This document shows positions 44,978-56,517 of a stretch of DNA of 64,000 bases, piece after piece. Position numbers and translations under genes: made by a program. The notes below the pieces were generated by a model. That model saw only the letters and a list, made by a program, of their open reading frames with translations. It had not been told where the DNA came from and made no database searches. The first letter of the stretch is position 1. Each line of letters begins with the position of its first letter. The DNA is from Malus domestica (Eukaryota > Streptophyta > Magnoliopsida > Rosales > Rosaceae), in NCBI RefSeq assembly GCF_042453785.1, contig NC_091675.1:7328501-7392500 (forward strand), written 5' to 3'.

Positions 44978-46011
44978 TTATGACGCGGGCGGATTCTCGC
45001 GATCCTGCTGAAAGAACGACTCGTATGTTGCAACCCTTGGCTTTGCTTCGGGCAGCTCCAGCTTTTCCATAAAACCCGAAGTCATCTTGACGAAATCTTT
45101 CATGTGTAGTTGTTTCCATTCCTTCTCATTTTAAAAGGATCAAACCAACCAAGAAAGTCAGACAGAAGTAAAAGAGAGCGCTAATGCTAACCAAAATCGA
45201 TAACATTAGAACGTTGTATATTAGGTTCTCTTAAGGGTCGTTTGATAACCATTTTGTTTTCAGTTTTCAATATCTATACACGAACTCGAACAGAAAAGTA
45301 ACTTTGTTCCATTTCGTTTACTTATTTTGTTTCAATCCTCCTAAGAAGTAAGAAGAAAGAAGAGTTTACCTCGAAATCCCAGTCTCCGTACAAGTTCGGA
45401 TCATTTTTGTTGCTCCAAACGTATGTTTGAACAAGCAAACTCTCAGAAGTATCCTGCAGAAAAAAAATTGCCGCCCTCCGTCAAATCCATATTTTTAGGA
45501 CCAATTCTTAGTAAAAATGCAAGCGAAATAGCACTTTTAAGTGCTTTTGGAACCCAAAAACGTTTTCAGTCAATTTAAAAGCGTTTCCAAATGCCCTAAA
45601 CCTTTCCCAAGCAGTGTCTTCAATCTGATATTCTCATAGCATTGTATTGTATGCAAGTAAATATTTACAATCGAGTAAAAAGTTGAAAAGTGAAAAAGCG
45701 AATACCATCAAAGAGACCTCAACAGTGCTTCTTTCATACTCAACATCCTCAAATTCATCTAAAATATGTAATTCAGGATCTGTGATGCCCAACAGCACCT
45801 GCAGAAAACACACACAAAAAACAAATTTTACCTTAATTATGTGATTAATTATGTCATCTAAACTTCATTAACAACGGTAACTTGCCTTGCCGGCAACTGC
45901 TGTATTCTCGACGGGTACAATCGCCGGATAAACTCTTCCTTTGATGCTGTACCTATGACTGCACGTTCATTTCCACATCAGAATCATATCATCTCATCGA
46001 ATTATATTTAT

Positions 46012-46053
<42 letters not shown>

Positions 46054-46214
46054 GACTGACTAGCCATTGAGGAGGGCAGGGGAGGATTGAGGGATGCGAT
46101 TTAAGAGGACACGGCAGACATCCTCCGCCATGAGGCTGCCGTACACGAACACCTTGTGGAGGCTCTGCGACTGACCACCAACGTTCGCCACCACTGAACT
46201 CATCGCGCCACCAC

Positions 46215-46218
<4 letters not shown>
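44978..46218 (-). CDS. AIG2-like gamma-glutamylcyclotransferase-fold protein
   Basis: Five exons on the minus strand: 46218-46061, 45958-45886, 45798-45706, 45453-45370, 45121-44978, all in phase, giving 183 residues. The gamma-glutamylcyclotransferase fold is shown by VFVYGSLM (residues 23-30, the substrate-binding YGSL loop), by GRVYPAIVP, and by LDEFEDVEYER, where Glu94 aligns with the catalytic glutamate of GGCT enzymes. Plant AIG2 proteins were named for induction by avirulence gene recognition. Their substrate is not settled, so enzymatic activity is inferred. Intron 2 begins with GC (AAG|GCAAGT), a rare but functional donor. Intron 1 and the 5' leader contain complementary CT and GA tracts. 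A second ATG lies five codons inside. The gene looks intact and converges with ARA1; the two stop codons are 242 bp apart. Confidence 0.9.
46013..46055. repeat. (GA)n microsatellite in intron 1 of the AIG2-like gene
   Basis: About 20 GA units directly next to the intron 1 donor. In the minus-strand transcript this is a CU tract. Confidence 0.9.
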
Positions 46219-46253
<35 letters not shown>

Positions 46254-46260
46254 TCTCCCT
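46219..46260. repeat. (CT)n microsatellite at the AIG2-like start codon
   Basis: About 17 CT units with a few CCCTCTC interruptions end at the base before the start codon. In the transcript it is a GA tract in the 5' UTR. Confidence 0.9.
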
Positions 46261-46874
46261 CGAATATTGGAAGTGTGAAATTCAGGTGGTCAATTTTTCA
46301 GCTCATCATAATTATTCACCATAGCATATTACAACCACTATACGACAATGATATCATTAGTATTTTTATTTAAAATTTTTAGATGCCTTTTGAGAATAAA
46401 TACGATTGGTCGTCATTTATATGATGATAATGATGTTTTCTACCAAAAGCATATGTTATATTCATATTCTTTAGGATCCGAGTCCCATAAACCCAAAATA
46501 CAACCGTTAAATGTTACTAACCACTATGAGTCAATTGCGGATTACATAACATTTTTAATGTGATACTTTTATGTTTATGAGACAAGCGCGTTAAGACGCT
46601 TTTGGTACCGGAGATTCCATTGTCAATTTAAGTAGTTTCGTGAAAAAGGAAACGAAAGAAACAAAAGCGAACGAGACAATGCACGGACTACAATAGTTAC
46701 AATTTAAGCATATGTAGGTCGAAAGGTCGAACCAACGTACAACAACTAAATAACAAAAGATGAGCAATTTTCCAAGATAGGAGTTGAACACCAGATTCCT
46801 CCTTGAAAACAAGAGTTTGATGAGTTAAAGAAACTAATGGAAAGTAGCCGGACTCCTATCGGTTAGCAAGATCT
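46261..46874. other. Spacer between the AIG2-like and proteasome genes
   Basis: Holds the AIG2-like promoter and the 3' flank of the proteasome gene. No further feature was recognised. Confidence 0.45.
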
Positions 46875-48955
46875 TCATTGTGTGTTCATCGGCTCAGGAC
46901 TAGCGGAGTTCAAGATGTCCAACAACGAGTTTTGAGGCTCCAACTCCTCATGCCACAGTGGAAGTTTGTCACCAGGATAGTAGTTTCTAGTCACTCCCTC
47001 GGAATTGATCTGCAAAACCGCACAAATGAAACGGAAAGAAAGGGACTTAGCCAATATATGGTCTTGTATGTTCGAAACAAAAATGCTAATCTGATTGCCT
47101 AAGTCTCAAATAGAGTTGAGGGGGAAAAAGAACATACAACTACAGTACGGACAACACCCCCACTGGCACCATCTCGTGCAATGGCAAGAGAAACGGCCTT
47201 GACCACCAATTGCTGCAATGGTGCCACCAAAGATTCGTAAACAATAAAGCTCAAAACCAAACTTTACATAACGATAGCAATCCTTTTATTTGTCACAGGG
47301 AATGCCTGAATAATATCATCACCAACTACATATTATATATGATGGAGCCATAAAATGAAAATCCTAGTACTGATTTCCTTTCCAAGGGTAAAAGCTTGCT
47401 TGCAATATTGTAGCATTTAAGTTATTTATTGATGCAAAATAGCAACCAGGTCAAGTCCCATGGAAAATTAAAACTTTTCATGACCAATTTGTTCCCAAGT
47501 ACTAAATTTTTGAATCTGCAAACATGAAGAAATACATACCTCGGCTTCATCCTTGGTCATTCCTTCTTTCCATGCTTGATCGAAAAATCCATACAATTAA
47601 CTGGAGCCAGATCCTACAAAACGAAATATTATGTTAAGCCAAACTCTAGGGAAACACTATCAAACTGAACATCCTTGGAAGGCAAAATCACATTTAAAAG
47701 TTTAAAACTTCCAAACAGAAACTTCCAAGTTTTCAAGCTACAAAATATGATATGGAAACCAATCGCAATGATGTGGGGATAATAGGGATATCATATCTGA
47801 ACATAACCCTTGTTTTGGCCGGTATATATATATGTTGTTGATCCCTCAAATTCCATTCATTGACCCCAAAATGAATTACTGAAATGTCATTGAGGCACAT
47901 CCAGCATTACCAATCAGTTTCATTCTACTAAATCGAGTTTGATAATTGCCCAAAAAGTATCTCGATTATGCGTGTCCATAAGTATCAAAGAAGACTTCAA
48001 AGCCAAGTCATAAGTCACTAAAGATCCTATTTCAATCAAACAAATCCTATGACTTTCTTTTTTGTACAAGCGGTGCAATTTCATCCCACAACTATAGCAG
48101 CTCAGTTAGAAACACAAATTTGACACTCAGTTGGAAAAAAATCCAGCATAACATACCTCCAATGGCAAAGGGCAGCTCTAGCAGTGTGCCACCAAGAGGA
48201 ATTCCATAAATCTTACCGCCTTCGTACTTGTCCCAGCCGCCAACAATCAACCCAGTTTCCAACATATTCTGCCAAATCCAAAACATCACAAGACTACAAA
48301 CAAAATCTAACACAACAATACCAACAAACAAGGAACTAAAACAGTAAAATAAAAAACCAACCTTGTTGCCATAAGACAGCAGCCTGACGAGGTTTGCACA
48401 AACTTTCACAGTCGCAGGTTGGCCAAGCTGAATGCTGAGAAAACACAAACCCATCAGGAAAAAAAAATCAAAGGAGAATCATAAAAAGGAAAAGAATTGC
48501 AGAACAAAATAAGGAAACACTGACGTGTGCTGATGGAGGAAGTAGCGCACGTAGTCGGAAACAACTTGGGAATCGGCAGCCTGGGAAACCCAAAAGGGGA
48601 AAACGTTGGAATAGTCGAAAAAAATTAACAAATTGATGATATTGAACTGAAAGGAGTGAAATTTGACAATATGGGTACCGATCCAGAGCGGCAGACGTAG
48701 ACATTGTCGGTGAGCTGGGTGATTTTGTCGGAGGCGCGATTGGCCACGTACACTCCTGCAAGAATCAAAAGGCGATTTGGGTGAGTGTTGAAAGTGAAAA
48801 ATCAGCTTAGGGTTTTGGTGGAGGAGAGAGTGAGGAGATTTACCGGTGCTGGTACGAGAGTCGGCGGCGAGTACGACGCCCCGGTCGTAGGTGACGCCAA
48901 TGATGGTGGTACCCATGGAGTGAGGGGCGTTGAGATCCATGTCGGAAGAAGCCAT
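46875..48955 (-). pseudogene. PBA1: 20S proteasome subunit beta-1 (PBA1-type) with a premature stop
   Basis: Eight exons on the minus strand: 48955-48844, 48755-48679, 48580-48525, 48434-48362, 48268-48157, 47613-47540, 47212-47138, 47009-46875, all in phase with normal borders (238 codons). Beta-1 is the caspase-like catalytic subunit of the 20S core. A 14-residue propeptide ends in MG just before the catalytic Thr (HSMG|TTIIGVTYDRGVVLAAD), and KITQ, SYGNK and GGW motifs are present. In exon 6 the codon for the conserved Tyr of [16 protein letters not shown] is TAA (47597-47599 on the plus strand), one base from TAC. The product would stop after 148 residues and lose the last third of the fold. 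Everything else looks constrained, so the change is recent, allelic, or a sequencing error. The apple group has paralogous copies from genome duplication, which could tolerate the loss. The GGCCCAA motifs upstream fit a housekeeping promoter. Confidence 0.8.
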
Positions 48956-49608
48956 AACGAATCAAAGGTTGGGTTTTTCAGAGGAAATTGAATTTGCAGA
49001 CTTAGTGCACAAGTTGTTTGGATTTTCAATATTATGTGGGTTTTGGGTCATTTGGCCCAACAGAATGTTACATTTGGGCTTCAATATCTTTATCGAGTCT
49101 CTCTACCTTTATGATCGCTTTATAAGTCCTCCGATCAGGTGAAGAATATATCTAGAAATTAACTCTGAATAACTCTCTGTGAATGCAGTTCCAATTTGAA
49201 CTTTTTGGGTTTGTCATTGAACTGGTAAATTACAAAGATTGAACACCTTTTTTATTTAGAAGATTTAAACTTTTATTAGAAGCATGTATCAGCGGCTGGA
49301 ATTGAATGTCATCAGCGAATCGATGATCAAAACTCTTGCTCGGTGAATATCTGGTTCCAGGCTCCAAATTAACCAAAATTTACAACTCCCTGGAATTTAA
49401 CATTACATTATCTGTTTTGGTTTCAGATTTTTGTATACAACAAAGGAAAACGGAAGCATAAAAGTATCTGTATTTGAAGCGTTACAACAAGTCCATGAAG
49501 CATCAAAATAGATGTTTAATTAACTTTATTTTGTTATAAAGTAACAGGAATACAACAACAATAATAATACAAGTCAGTCAAAGTTCTTTGATCAGAGTAA
49601 CAACCATT
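48956..49608. other. Proteasome gene promoter and spacer
   Basis: Contains TTTGGCCCAAC and TTTGGGCTTC (49048-49080), site II-like motifs within 130 bp of the proteasome start. The rest is AT-rich and includes the 3' flank of the WD40 gene. Confidence 0.45.
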
Positions 49609-51410
49609 TCACTTCCAGATCTTGACAAACTTATCGTGACTAGCCGAAGCAATCAAACCTGTAACAGTTGACACCGCCAAAGAATCAATGAGTCCTTCAT
49701 GTGCTTGTAGAGTCATTGTCTTGTTCTCTGTCATGTTCCATAACTCCAGTGTCTGCAATTATTTTCCCCAAATAAAAATCAAAATATGATATCTTGCAGC
49801 AACACTAGTACCAGTAAAGGATTGTTTCTCCCGTGTAAAATCGGAACAATTATCCGAACGGCTTAAGAGAGTAGTGGTCTCCAAGCAAAAAATGTAACAA
49901 ACATTATATAAGAACAATAATGCATAATTGACTTGCCTGATAGCAGCCAATGACCAGCAGTGAAGTATACGTAGGATGGAAAACGCATGAATGAAATTTA
50001 TTTCCGTTGCAGATCAACTCATGAACGCATTCCCCTTCGCCTCCCGCTCCAAGTGTCCAAACTCTTACAGAGTCCTCGCTGACAGATGCAAGGAATTCGC
50101 CAGAAGGATCCCAACACACAGAATGGATAGGCTTAGTATGCCCCTGCATTCAAATCCAAATTCCAAGTAATGCAGTTGAGAATTCACATGATAATATTAC
50201 ATGATCCGTTTAAATTACAACTATGAATGAAAAATTACAGTGAGACAAAATGTTAGACTGACCTGTAAAGAATGCCGACAAGTCTGAGTCTCAACATCCA
50301 GTATAGATACAACATTCTCTGCGGCTGCAGCAAGAAATCTTCCAAGACGGGGTTGAAATCTAATTTGTGCCATACCACCCTAATACGTTCAAGCATATCA
50401 GAATCACCAAAACGTAAATAATATGAAAACCACCACTACCCCACCCCCATCAACTTCCTGCATCCCAGAAGACAAGATTCTACCTTAAACACGCGCGACC
50501 AGCCGCCATAGTTAATACTCCAGTAGCGTATCTGACCTTCCCCGTCACAAGAACAGATGAGGTCATCTTTATTTGGGTGGAAATCTATTGACATAACAGA
50601 GGCCGAATGTCCCCTAAAGTTACGGAGAGAATAACCAGGCTGCAGAATAAAAACATAAAGAAGGCTTGATACAGCATGTCACAAAAGATAAATCATCTTT
50701 TTAAGAATAGAGGCACAAACTCAGCACCCGAGCAATGAAGCATATAGATGAACTCATAATGGCAAAGATTACAGAATGTATGATAGAAACCAAACTACAA
50801 GTATGTATACTTAGTTTGATTACTCAAACAAGTCTTCAAATCTCGAATCAATAGGTTAAAATCAGAGTATAAGCTAAGTAGATGATAAGGACAGAAGAAT
50901 TTTTCACTAACATTGTCCGCATCCCAAATCCTGATAGTCTTGTCGAATGAAGACGTTGCAAGATATGGCTTGCTCGGACTAAAACGAACATCAGTTATCA
51001 AAGCTGAATGTTCTTCTAGCGTACTTTTTAGCTTTAATGTATCTGTGTACCACAATAGAGCCTGCATAATACACATGTCAAGAACACTCTAAATAAGTAC
51101 AAGCATCAACCAACAAAGTAAACGTTTTTAAGAAGTAAACTAAACAAACAATTTCACATGTTAATGTTCGGGAAGAATCAATTAGCCAATATGTAGCAGC
51201 AGTTCTGAATCCTCCCACAGAAGTTATTAGCAATTTCAACATCCATTCACTCACCTTTTTATCATGGCCCCCACTAGCAAGAAGCTTCCCATCTGATGAG
51301 AAGTGACAGCTTGTAACCTTGCTTGCGCTTGCTTTAATAGAGTTTACTTCCGTAAATGTGAACCCTGCAGTCAAATTCAAATTCTGAGCCCTCGAAGTAA
51401 ACAATAGTAG
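49609..51410 (-). pseudogene. LUH: WD40 C-terminal part of a LEUNIG_HOMOLOG-like corepressor
   Basis: Six exons on the minus strand: 51410-51255, 51061-50912, 50639-50484, 50379-50263, 50143-49937, 49752-49609, all open and in phase (309 codons plus stop). They encode WD40 repeats of a LEUNIG-type transcriptional corepressor, closest by eye to [78 protein letters not shown], and the C-terminal [13 protein letters not shown]. The LisH/LUFS N-terminus and Gln-rich middle that recruit SEUSS are absent. I found no exon for them within the next 2 kb upstream. The intron pattern is kept, so this is a partial DNA duplication and not a retrocopy. The last intron has a GC donor (CAG|GCAAGT). It could be a truncated gene with its own promoter; hence pseudogene only on balance. 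Confidence 0.7.
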
Positions 51411-53238
51411 CTGCAAAGAACCAGTTTTACTTATTTTAATTATTTTAAAAAGAAAAAAAAAACTATGATGAACAAAATAACACTTACAAATGCAATTCCC
51501 TGAAACCAAGTACATGACCTAAAAGATGTAGTTGAAAAGTAAGGTTGCAGAAAAATTGGTTGACAGATTTTTTATTTGTTGACCGTATGCTAGTTACTTC
51601 CCATGATAAGTTACATCTACATTCTCTCTTTTGAATGTTCACGAAGATAAGAAGAACGAGTACACTGTTTGTGTGTTTGTGGACAACACAATTATATATG
51701 CGAGATAAAAATTGACAAAAGAAAAAAGACAAAGATCATTAATTGAGACTTGTGAGTCAATACCGATGACTTGCAGTGTCCTGGTTTTTATGAATGTATA
51801 TATGTAATATTCAAGAAAATAGGAAAGAATTGCATTGTAGGTGAGAAAATACTGGCAGATACTACGTTCAGGATGATGTTAAACAAAGAATTCATTCAAC
51901 TACATGGCCCCCACCGCACCTACATCCATACATCGACCAACAGCATCTCTACGGTGAAGCTGATGAAAGGGCTGGGGAGCTTGTATGAAAGCTTTCTGTT
52001 TCTTCTGGAGAAGTCCACGGTGAAGCTGCTCCAAACCCTAACAAGGAGAAAAACAGTTGCAGAGTATTAATGGGTGATACTCTAAGCTTCGGAAATGCAA
52101 CCAAATAGACGATAGAGATTTTAAATTTAAACGAACATTGGTCGCTTCAAGATTCTAAACTTTAAAAAATAATGTAAATATTGTTTAATGTTTATTTTAC
52201 GATAAAAGAAATTCATTTAAATTCGTCTAGGTGCATAGCTGTTAGGTCTAAGTTCAATGTTTGATTAGTGCCTAACATTTTATAGAATATAATTCTAGCC
52301 AATTTAAGCTTCTTACATTGGCTTTAATATACCGCTTACAACTATTTTGGTAAAGAAATTATTTTTTATTATGAATATTGACTCAAAACTTTGTATTTTT
52401 CAATATAAAAGCAACAGCTTCAATTGAACCTTACACTTATTTGAACTTTATCCCTCTCTTCGACAAATCCTGGCGTCGTCGCTCTGCACACGTGCCCCCC
52501 TCTGTACGATACGGTCAGCATCGCTGGGTCATCCGGGTCGCGATCCACCTGTTTTGTGGCCGTGCACCCCTGCGTGCCTCTGTATATGCACCTGTAATAC
52601 GATCTGATAAACAAAAACAATTAAGCAAACATCAGATTCAATTCTCACCGTTGGATAATATCATTACAACCTCCTATTTTTCATTTGATTACAAATCTAC
52701 GATTGAGATTTAAATTCAGTGCCTTGGATGTGACGAGCCGAGCACATCCTTTTGACCGTACTTGCGCCAGCTATACCCGTCTTCAGGACGATCCGCCGGC
52801 ACCCGAACTTTGCTGAATTACCAAAAATCACAACAATTAATTACTATTCCAATGTGGAATTTCTAAAATACGCCATAGTCCGTCGACCCGAGACACGGAC
52901 CGGGTCCATTAAGTAAAACCGAGTTGAATCGTTCGAGTCAACCCGCTTGCTGGGATAGTCGAACCAATTTTCATGGTTTGTTCATCGGGACTACGGAAAA
53001 ACCAACAAAATTCTATCAACTCAGTAACCGTGAGAGAATGCGTATTTTAGCTGGGGAGAGGAATAGTAAGCTAAAATGCGCTGGTAGTGAATGACGCGTA
53101 CCATATCTCTAAAAGCTTGCGTGAGGTACGGTCAGAGCGGTCGGGTTCGTGATGCGTCTTTTTCAACGGCGCCAAAGAGAAGGGAGAGTTGGCGCTAGAC
53201 ACGGAAGAAGCTATATCTGTGTGCTCGGTTGAATCGAT
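51411..53238. other. Gene-poor region
   Basis: No exon of a LEUNIG N-terminus found. The GC-richer piece at 52440-52590 and the ORF at 51771-52070 show no recognisable domain. The segment 53040-53240 contains short coding-like stretches of unknown origin. Confidence 0.4.
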
Positions 53239-53796
53239 ATCTTGGAGCTTGGGAGAATCTAATCTTTGAAGCTCGGAAGAAGATGTTCCAACTGTGATCC
53301 CGGCAATGATTTCCCTTAGGAACGTTCCTTCGTACCTGGTAGGTAAATTTGAGAATGAAGCAAAAGTACGTAAGATTTATTAGCAACTACAAGATTAAAT
53401 AAACTAAGGGCAAGCGACATCCACACTAAGGGCAGGGGTAAGGGTTTGAATCGTGAATCTAGTGAGTTGTTGAAGAAGGTCTCAACCACCATGGCAATTC
53501 ACCACTTACCACTGACTATCTTGGAGCTTGGGAGAATCTAATCTTTGAAGCTCGGAAGAAGATATTCCAACTGTGATCCCGGCAATGATTTCCCTTATGA
53601 ACGTTCCTTCGTACCTGGTAGGTAAATTTGAGAATGAAGCAAAAGTACGTAAGATTTATTAGCAACTACAAGATTAAATAAACTAAGGGCAAGCGACATC
53701 CACACTAAGGGCAGGGGTAAGGGTTTGAATCGTGAATCTAGTGAGTTGTTGAAGAAGGTCTCAACCACCATGGCAATTCACCACTTACCACTTACT
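53239..53796. repeat. 279-bp tandem duplication
   Basis: The 279 bp from ATCTTGGAGCTTGGGAGAAT to CACCACTTACCACT(G/T)ACT occur twice, at 53239-53517 and 53518-53796, with only about three differences. A third partial start (ATCTACTAA) follows. The unit contains GGGTTTGAATCGTGAATC, which looks like a tRNA B box, and an exon-like segment. Confidence 0.85.
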
Positions 53797-53989
53797 ATCT
53801 ACTAATTTTTGTTTTCATTTTTTATGAAAATTGAAAACTTGTTTTGTAACTAAAAACTAAAAACGAAATAGTTATCAAATAACTCCTAAGTTTTGTACTA
53901 CAGTGTTTAATATCAAAGATTTCAATCCATACTCACAATCATTTTATAGGTTATTCATGTGGGCAATTAACAACCTTCTTTTTTAACGT

Positions 53990-54115
53990 GAAATGTTAAG
54001 CAGTTTTATTAGAATCTTAAGGAAATGTACAAAATTCAAAGAGGTAATTTTGGCAATTGGTTTGTAACTTAGTTGGTTAACAACATTTGCCTTTGCACTC
54101 AAGGTCCATGTTGTG
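53990..54115 (+). repeat. tRNA-like dispersed repeat, copy 1
   Basis: Shares with 54608-54745 the block AGCAGTTTTATTAGAATCTTAAGG, AAATGTACAAAATTC, AAAGAGGTAATTTTGGCAA and then a tRNA-like head (ACTTAGTTGGTTAACAACATTTGCC). Confidence 0.6.
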
Positions 54116-54607
54116 TGGTACAGTTCAAAATTAGAATGATGTAGAAATTAGTTTTGTGCTACCTATCTCATTTTGGTGTGCATTTGGGTTTGGATTTGAC
54201 TTCTTGGTTGGATTTTCTATTTGGTAGAAAGATTTTGTTAATTACCTATTTGATTAGGATTTGGATTTACATCCAATTACGATTAAGATTCTCATTCTAA
54301 CCTAAGTCCTATGCATTATAAATAGGACCTTAGGGTTTAGTTTATTTTGTGTGCCTTCACCATTGGTTTAGAGAATTTTCTCTAATTGGGTTTTGGGGTG
54401 GAGGTTAGCATTTGGAGTCATGAGTGCAGGCAAACGTCATGGCACATTCGTTTGGCAGTTCGTGAGAATCAATTTGCGAGTTAGAGAATGATTTGGGAGA
54501 ATCTTCTCGGTTTGTTTTGGGTTCTCTACTCGTTTGGTTTAGGGTTTGTAATTTGTAAAATTTGGGTAGTGAGAGTTACACTCATTTGTAATCTTCGTTT
54601 TTTTAGT

Positions 54608-54745
54608 AAAATGATAAGCAATTTTATTATAATCTTAAGAAAATGTACAAAATTCAAAGAGGTAATTTTGGCAAGTGACTTGTAGCTCAATTGGTTAAGA
54701 GTATTTGCCCTTGCACTTGAGGTCTCATATTCAAATCCTCATTTT
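54608..54745 (+). repeat. tRNA-like dispersed repeat, copy 2 (SINE head)
   Basis: Same leader as copy 1, then a better-kept tRNA-like head with A box TAGCTCAATTGGTTAAGAG and B box GGTCTCATATTCAAATCC. A full cloverleaf cannot be formed, so this is a tRNA-derived SINE fragment and not a tRNA gene. Confidence 0.6.
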
Positions 54746-55286
54746 CGTAAAAGGTAATCCTGAAGTAAATTTAAAGGGTCCTCAAACAAAAAAGGCTTCA
54801 AAGAAAAAAAGAAGGTCAAATTGGCCAAACTAATGGCCACCATATTGGCATCAAATTTATAATACGACAAAGCACGACAAGCAACAAAAGAACACATTCA
54901 TCACTCAAAAGTCAAAAGAACTTCAATCTTGGAAACTAAAAATTCAATCACGTTTTATACAACACACCACATTAGAGATTATGCACACAAAATCACCAAC
55001 AAAATTAGCAAGGGAACACTCTTTGCATAAAAAAGCACCGACTCCAAATAGAAATGCAAAAGATACAAAAGATTCTTCACGCCCCTAACCGCCATTGAAA
55101 CTACTGGTTACATCAGGTTAGAGTCAGACCGCACCAACACCAACATGAGATACTAACAAAAGACACAAGTCCAAAAGAGTAAAGACAAGCCGCACTAACA
55201 TCTATAAAACTCAGACTACAAAAACCCAATCTTTTACTAAGCCCACACTACTAAACAACCAAAACCCTAAACAAATCTAAAAGTTA

Positions 55287-56226
55287 GGTCTCGTTTGACA
55301 TCCCATATAAGGCATCGAATAGGATAAATAATACGTTCTGGGTGTTTGGTGTAATTGTGTACTAAATAGTACTCGTATAATTTCTACGGTTCCACTTTTT
55401 AGTCCAATTCACACCTTATTTATCTCTCGTTCTCTCTATTTCCTTCTCCAATTTGTCTCATGCGCATCAGAAACACGAATAATCAGCTACCCACCTACCT
55501 CGTAGGTGACGCTGAGAGCACCATCCTTTCCCTCTCCGTCAGCCTAAACCCAACTTCTCCCATCCCAAGATCCATTCTCGTCCTCACACATCGACATCGG
55601 CTATGAATTGAACCCATTCCTCCTCATCTTTCTGACTGTGTTCTTTCTCATCCGTCATTCATGCTGTTCTTGTCAACCCAGTCGCAACACTCCGACAAGA
55701 AATGTGGCTAGCGGGATTTCCTCTTTCAGATCTACTTTGAGTTTTGAGTTTCAATTCTTGGTAAAGATTGAGCAACTGCAATTTTTGGTTGTATTTGAGT
55801 GGAGATAGATGAGTTGGGTTTGAATTTGGTTGGGTGAAAAGCAAAGGTGTTTGAATTTGGTTGGGTGAAAAGCAAAGGTGCTGCGAGGAAGATGGATAAT
55901 TTTTGGCTTTTCTGTGTGAAAAGCAAAGGTCTGGGCAAATCTGGAAGTATCATGGCAGAGTTTTTGTTTTGGATGAAATTAATCAAAGTTGAGGCACCCA
56001 AATTTTTATCTAAAATTAGATTTATAATTTATCTTCTCAACAATTATCTTTTTAAAATTAATTTTGTATAAAAAATAAATACAGTATGATTATCGGCACA
56101 ATATCAAACATTGTATTAAAAATTTTAATCTGGCAAACCACCAAATGCCCGACTAATATAATCAGTACTATTCGATAACTAATTATCCTATCCGACTGAA
56201 ATAGTCAACACAGTCTGAACTGAGGC
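55287..56226. mobile_element. Harbinger-like element, degenerate
   Basis: The ends GGTCTCGTTTGACATCC and, on the other strand, GCCTCAGTTCAGACTGTG are weakly complementary. TTA lies directly outside both (55284-55286 and 56227-56229). Subterminal GGATAGGATAATTAG-like blocks also recur inverted. It contains a duplicated GAATTTGGTTGGGTGAAAAGCAAAGGTG (55820-55880) and no transposase. Confidence 0.45.
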
Positions 56227-56229
56227 TTA

Positions 56230-56517
56230 AATCATGAGTGCCACCACCCCCATGTGAATAAGCGCAGCTATCAGGCCACACACATCTAGAAGAAACAATT
56301 GGAGAACAAGCTCATATATCTTCAGAAGGCTTGAACTCTAGCAATTCAACTTTGACATTAAATTTAGAGAAATTGATGAAATATAAAAGGAGAATTTCGG
56401 GAGAAGAATTGGATTGAAAAAGAGATAAAAAATAATGACAGCGAACTCAAATCTAAGCATGACTGTTAATGACGATTTAAAGAAATAATGAACAAACAAA
56501 CAGAGAAAAGTACGTAC
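56230..56517. other. Region past the TIR exon
   Basis: This is where an NB-ARC exon would start if the minus-strand TIR gene were complete. None is present. Confidence 0.5.

Larger units (their letters stand above)
53797..55286. other. Repeat-rich spacer, possible LTR remnant
   Basis: The stretch 54120-54480 has a TATA-like ATTATAAATAGGACC followed by a leader-like region and could be an old LTR, but I could not find ends or a partner. No gene was recognised. Confidence 0.3.

Noticed and set aside
51771-52070. Plus-strand frame of 99 codons upstream of the LUH-like exons
   Set aside because: It is on the wrong strand for a LEUNIG N-terminus and has no recognisable motif, only a duplicated ACGGTGAAGCTG.
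54670-54745. Possible tRNA gene
   Set aside because: A and B boxes are present but no full cloverleaf or acceptor stem can be formed; read as a SINE head.
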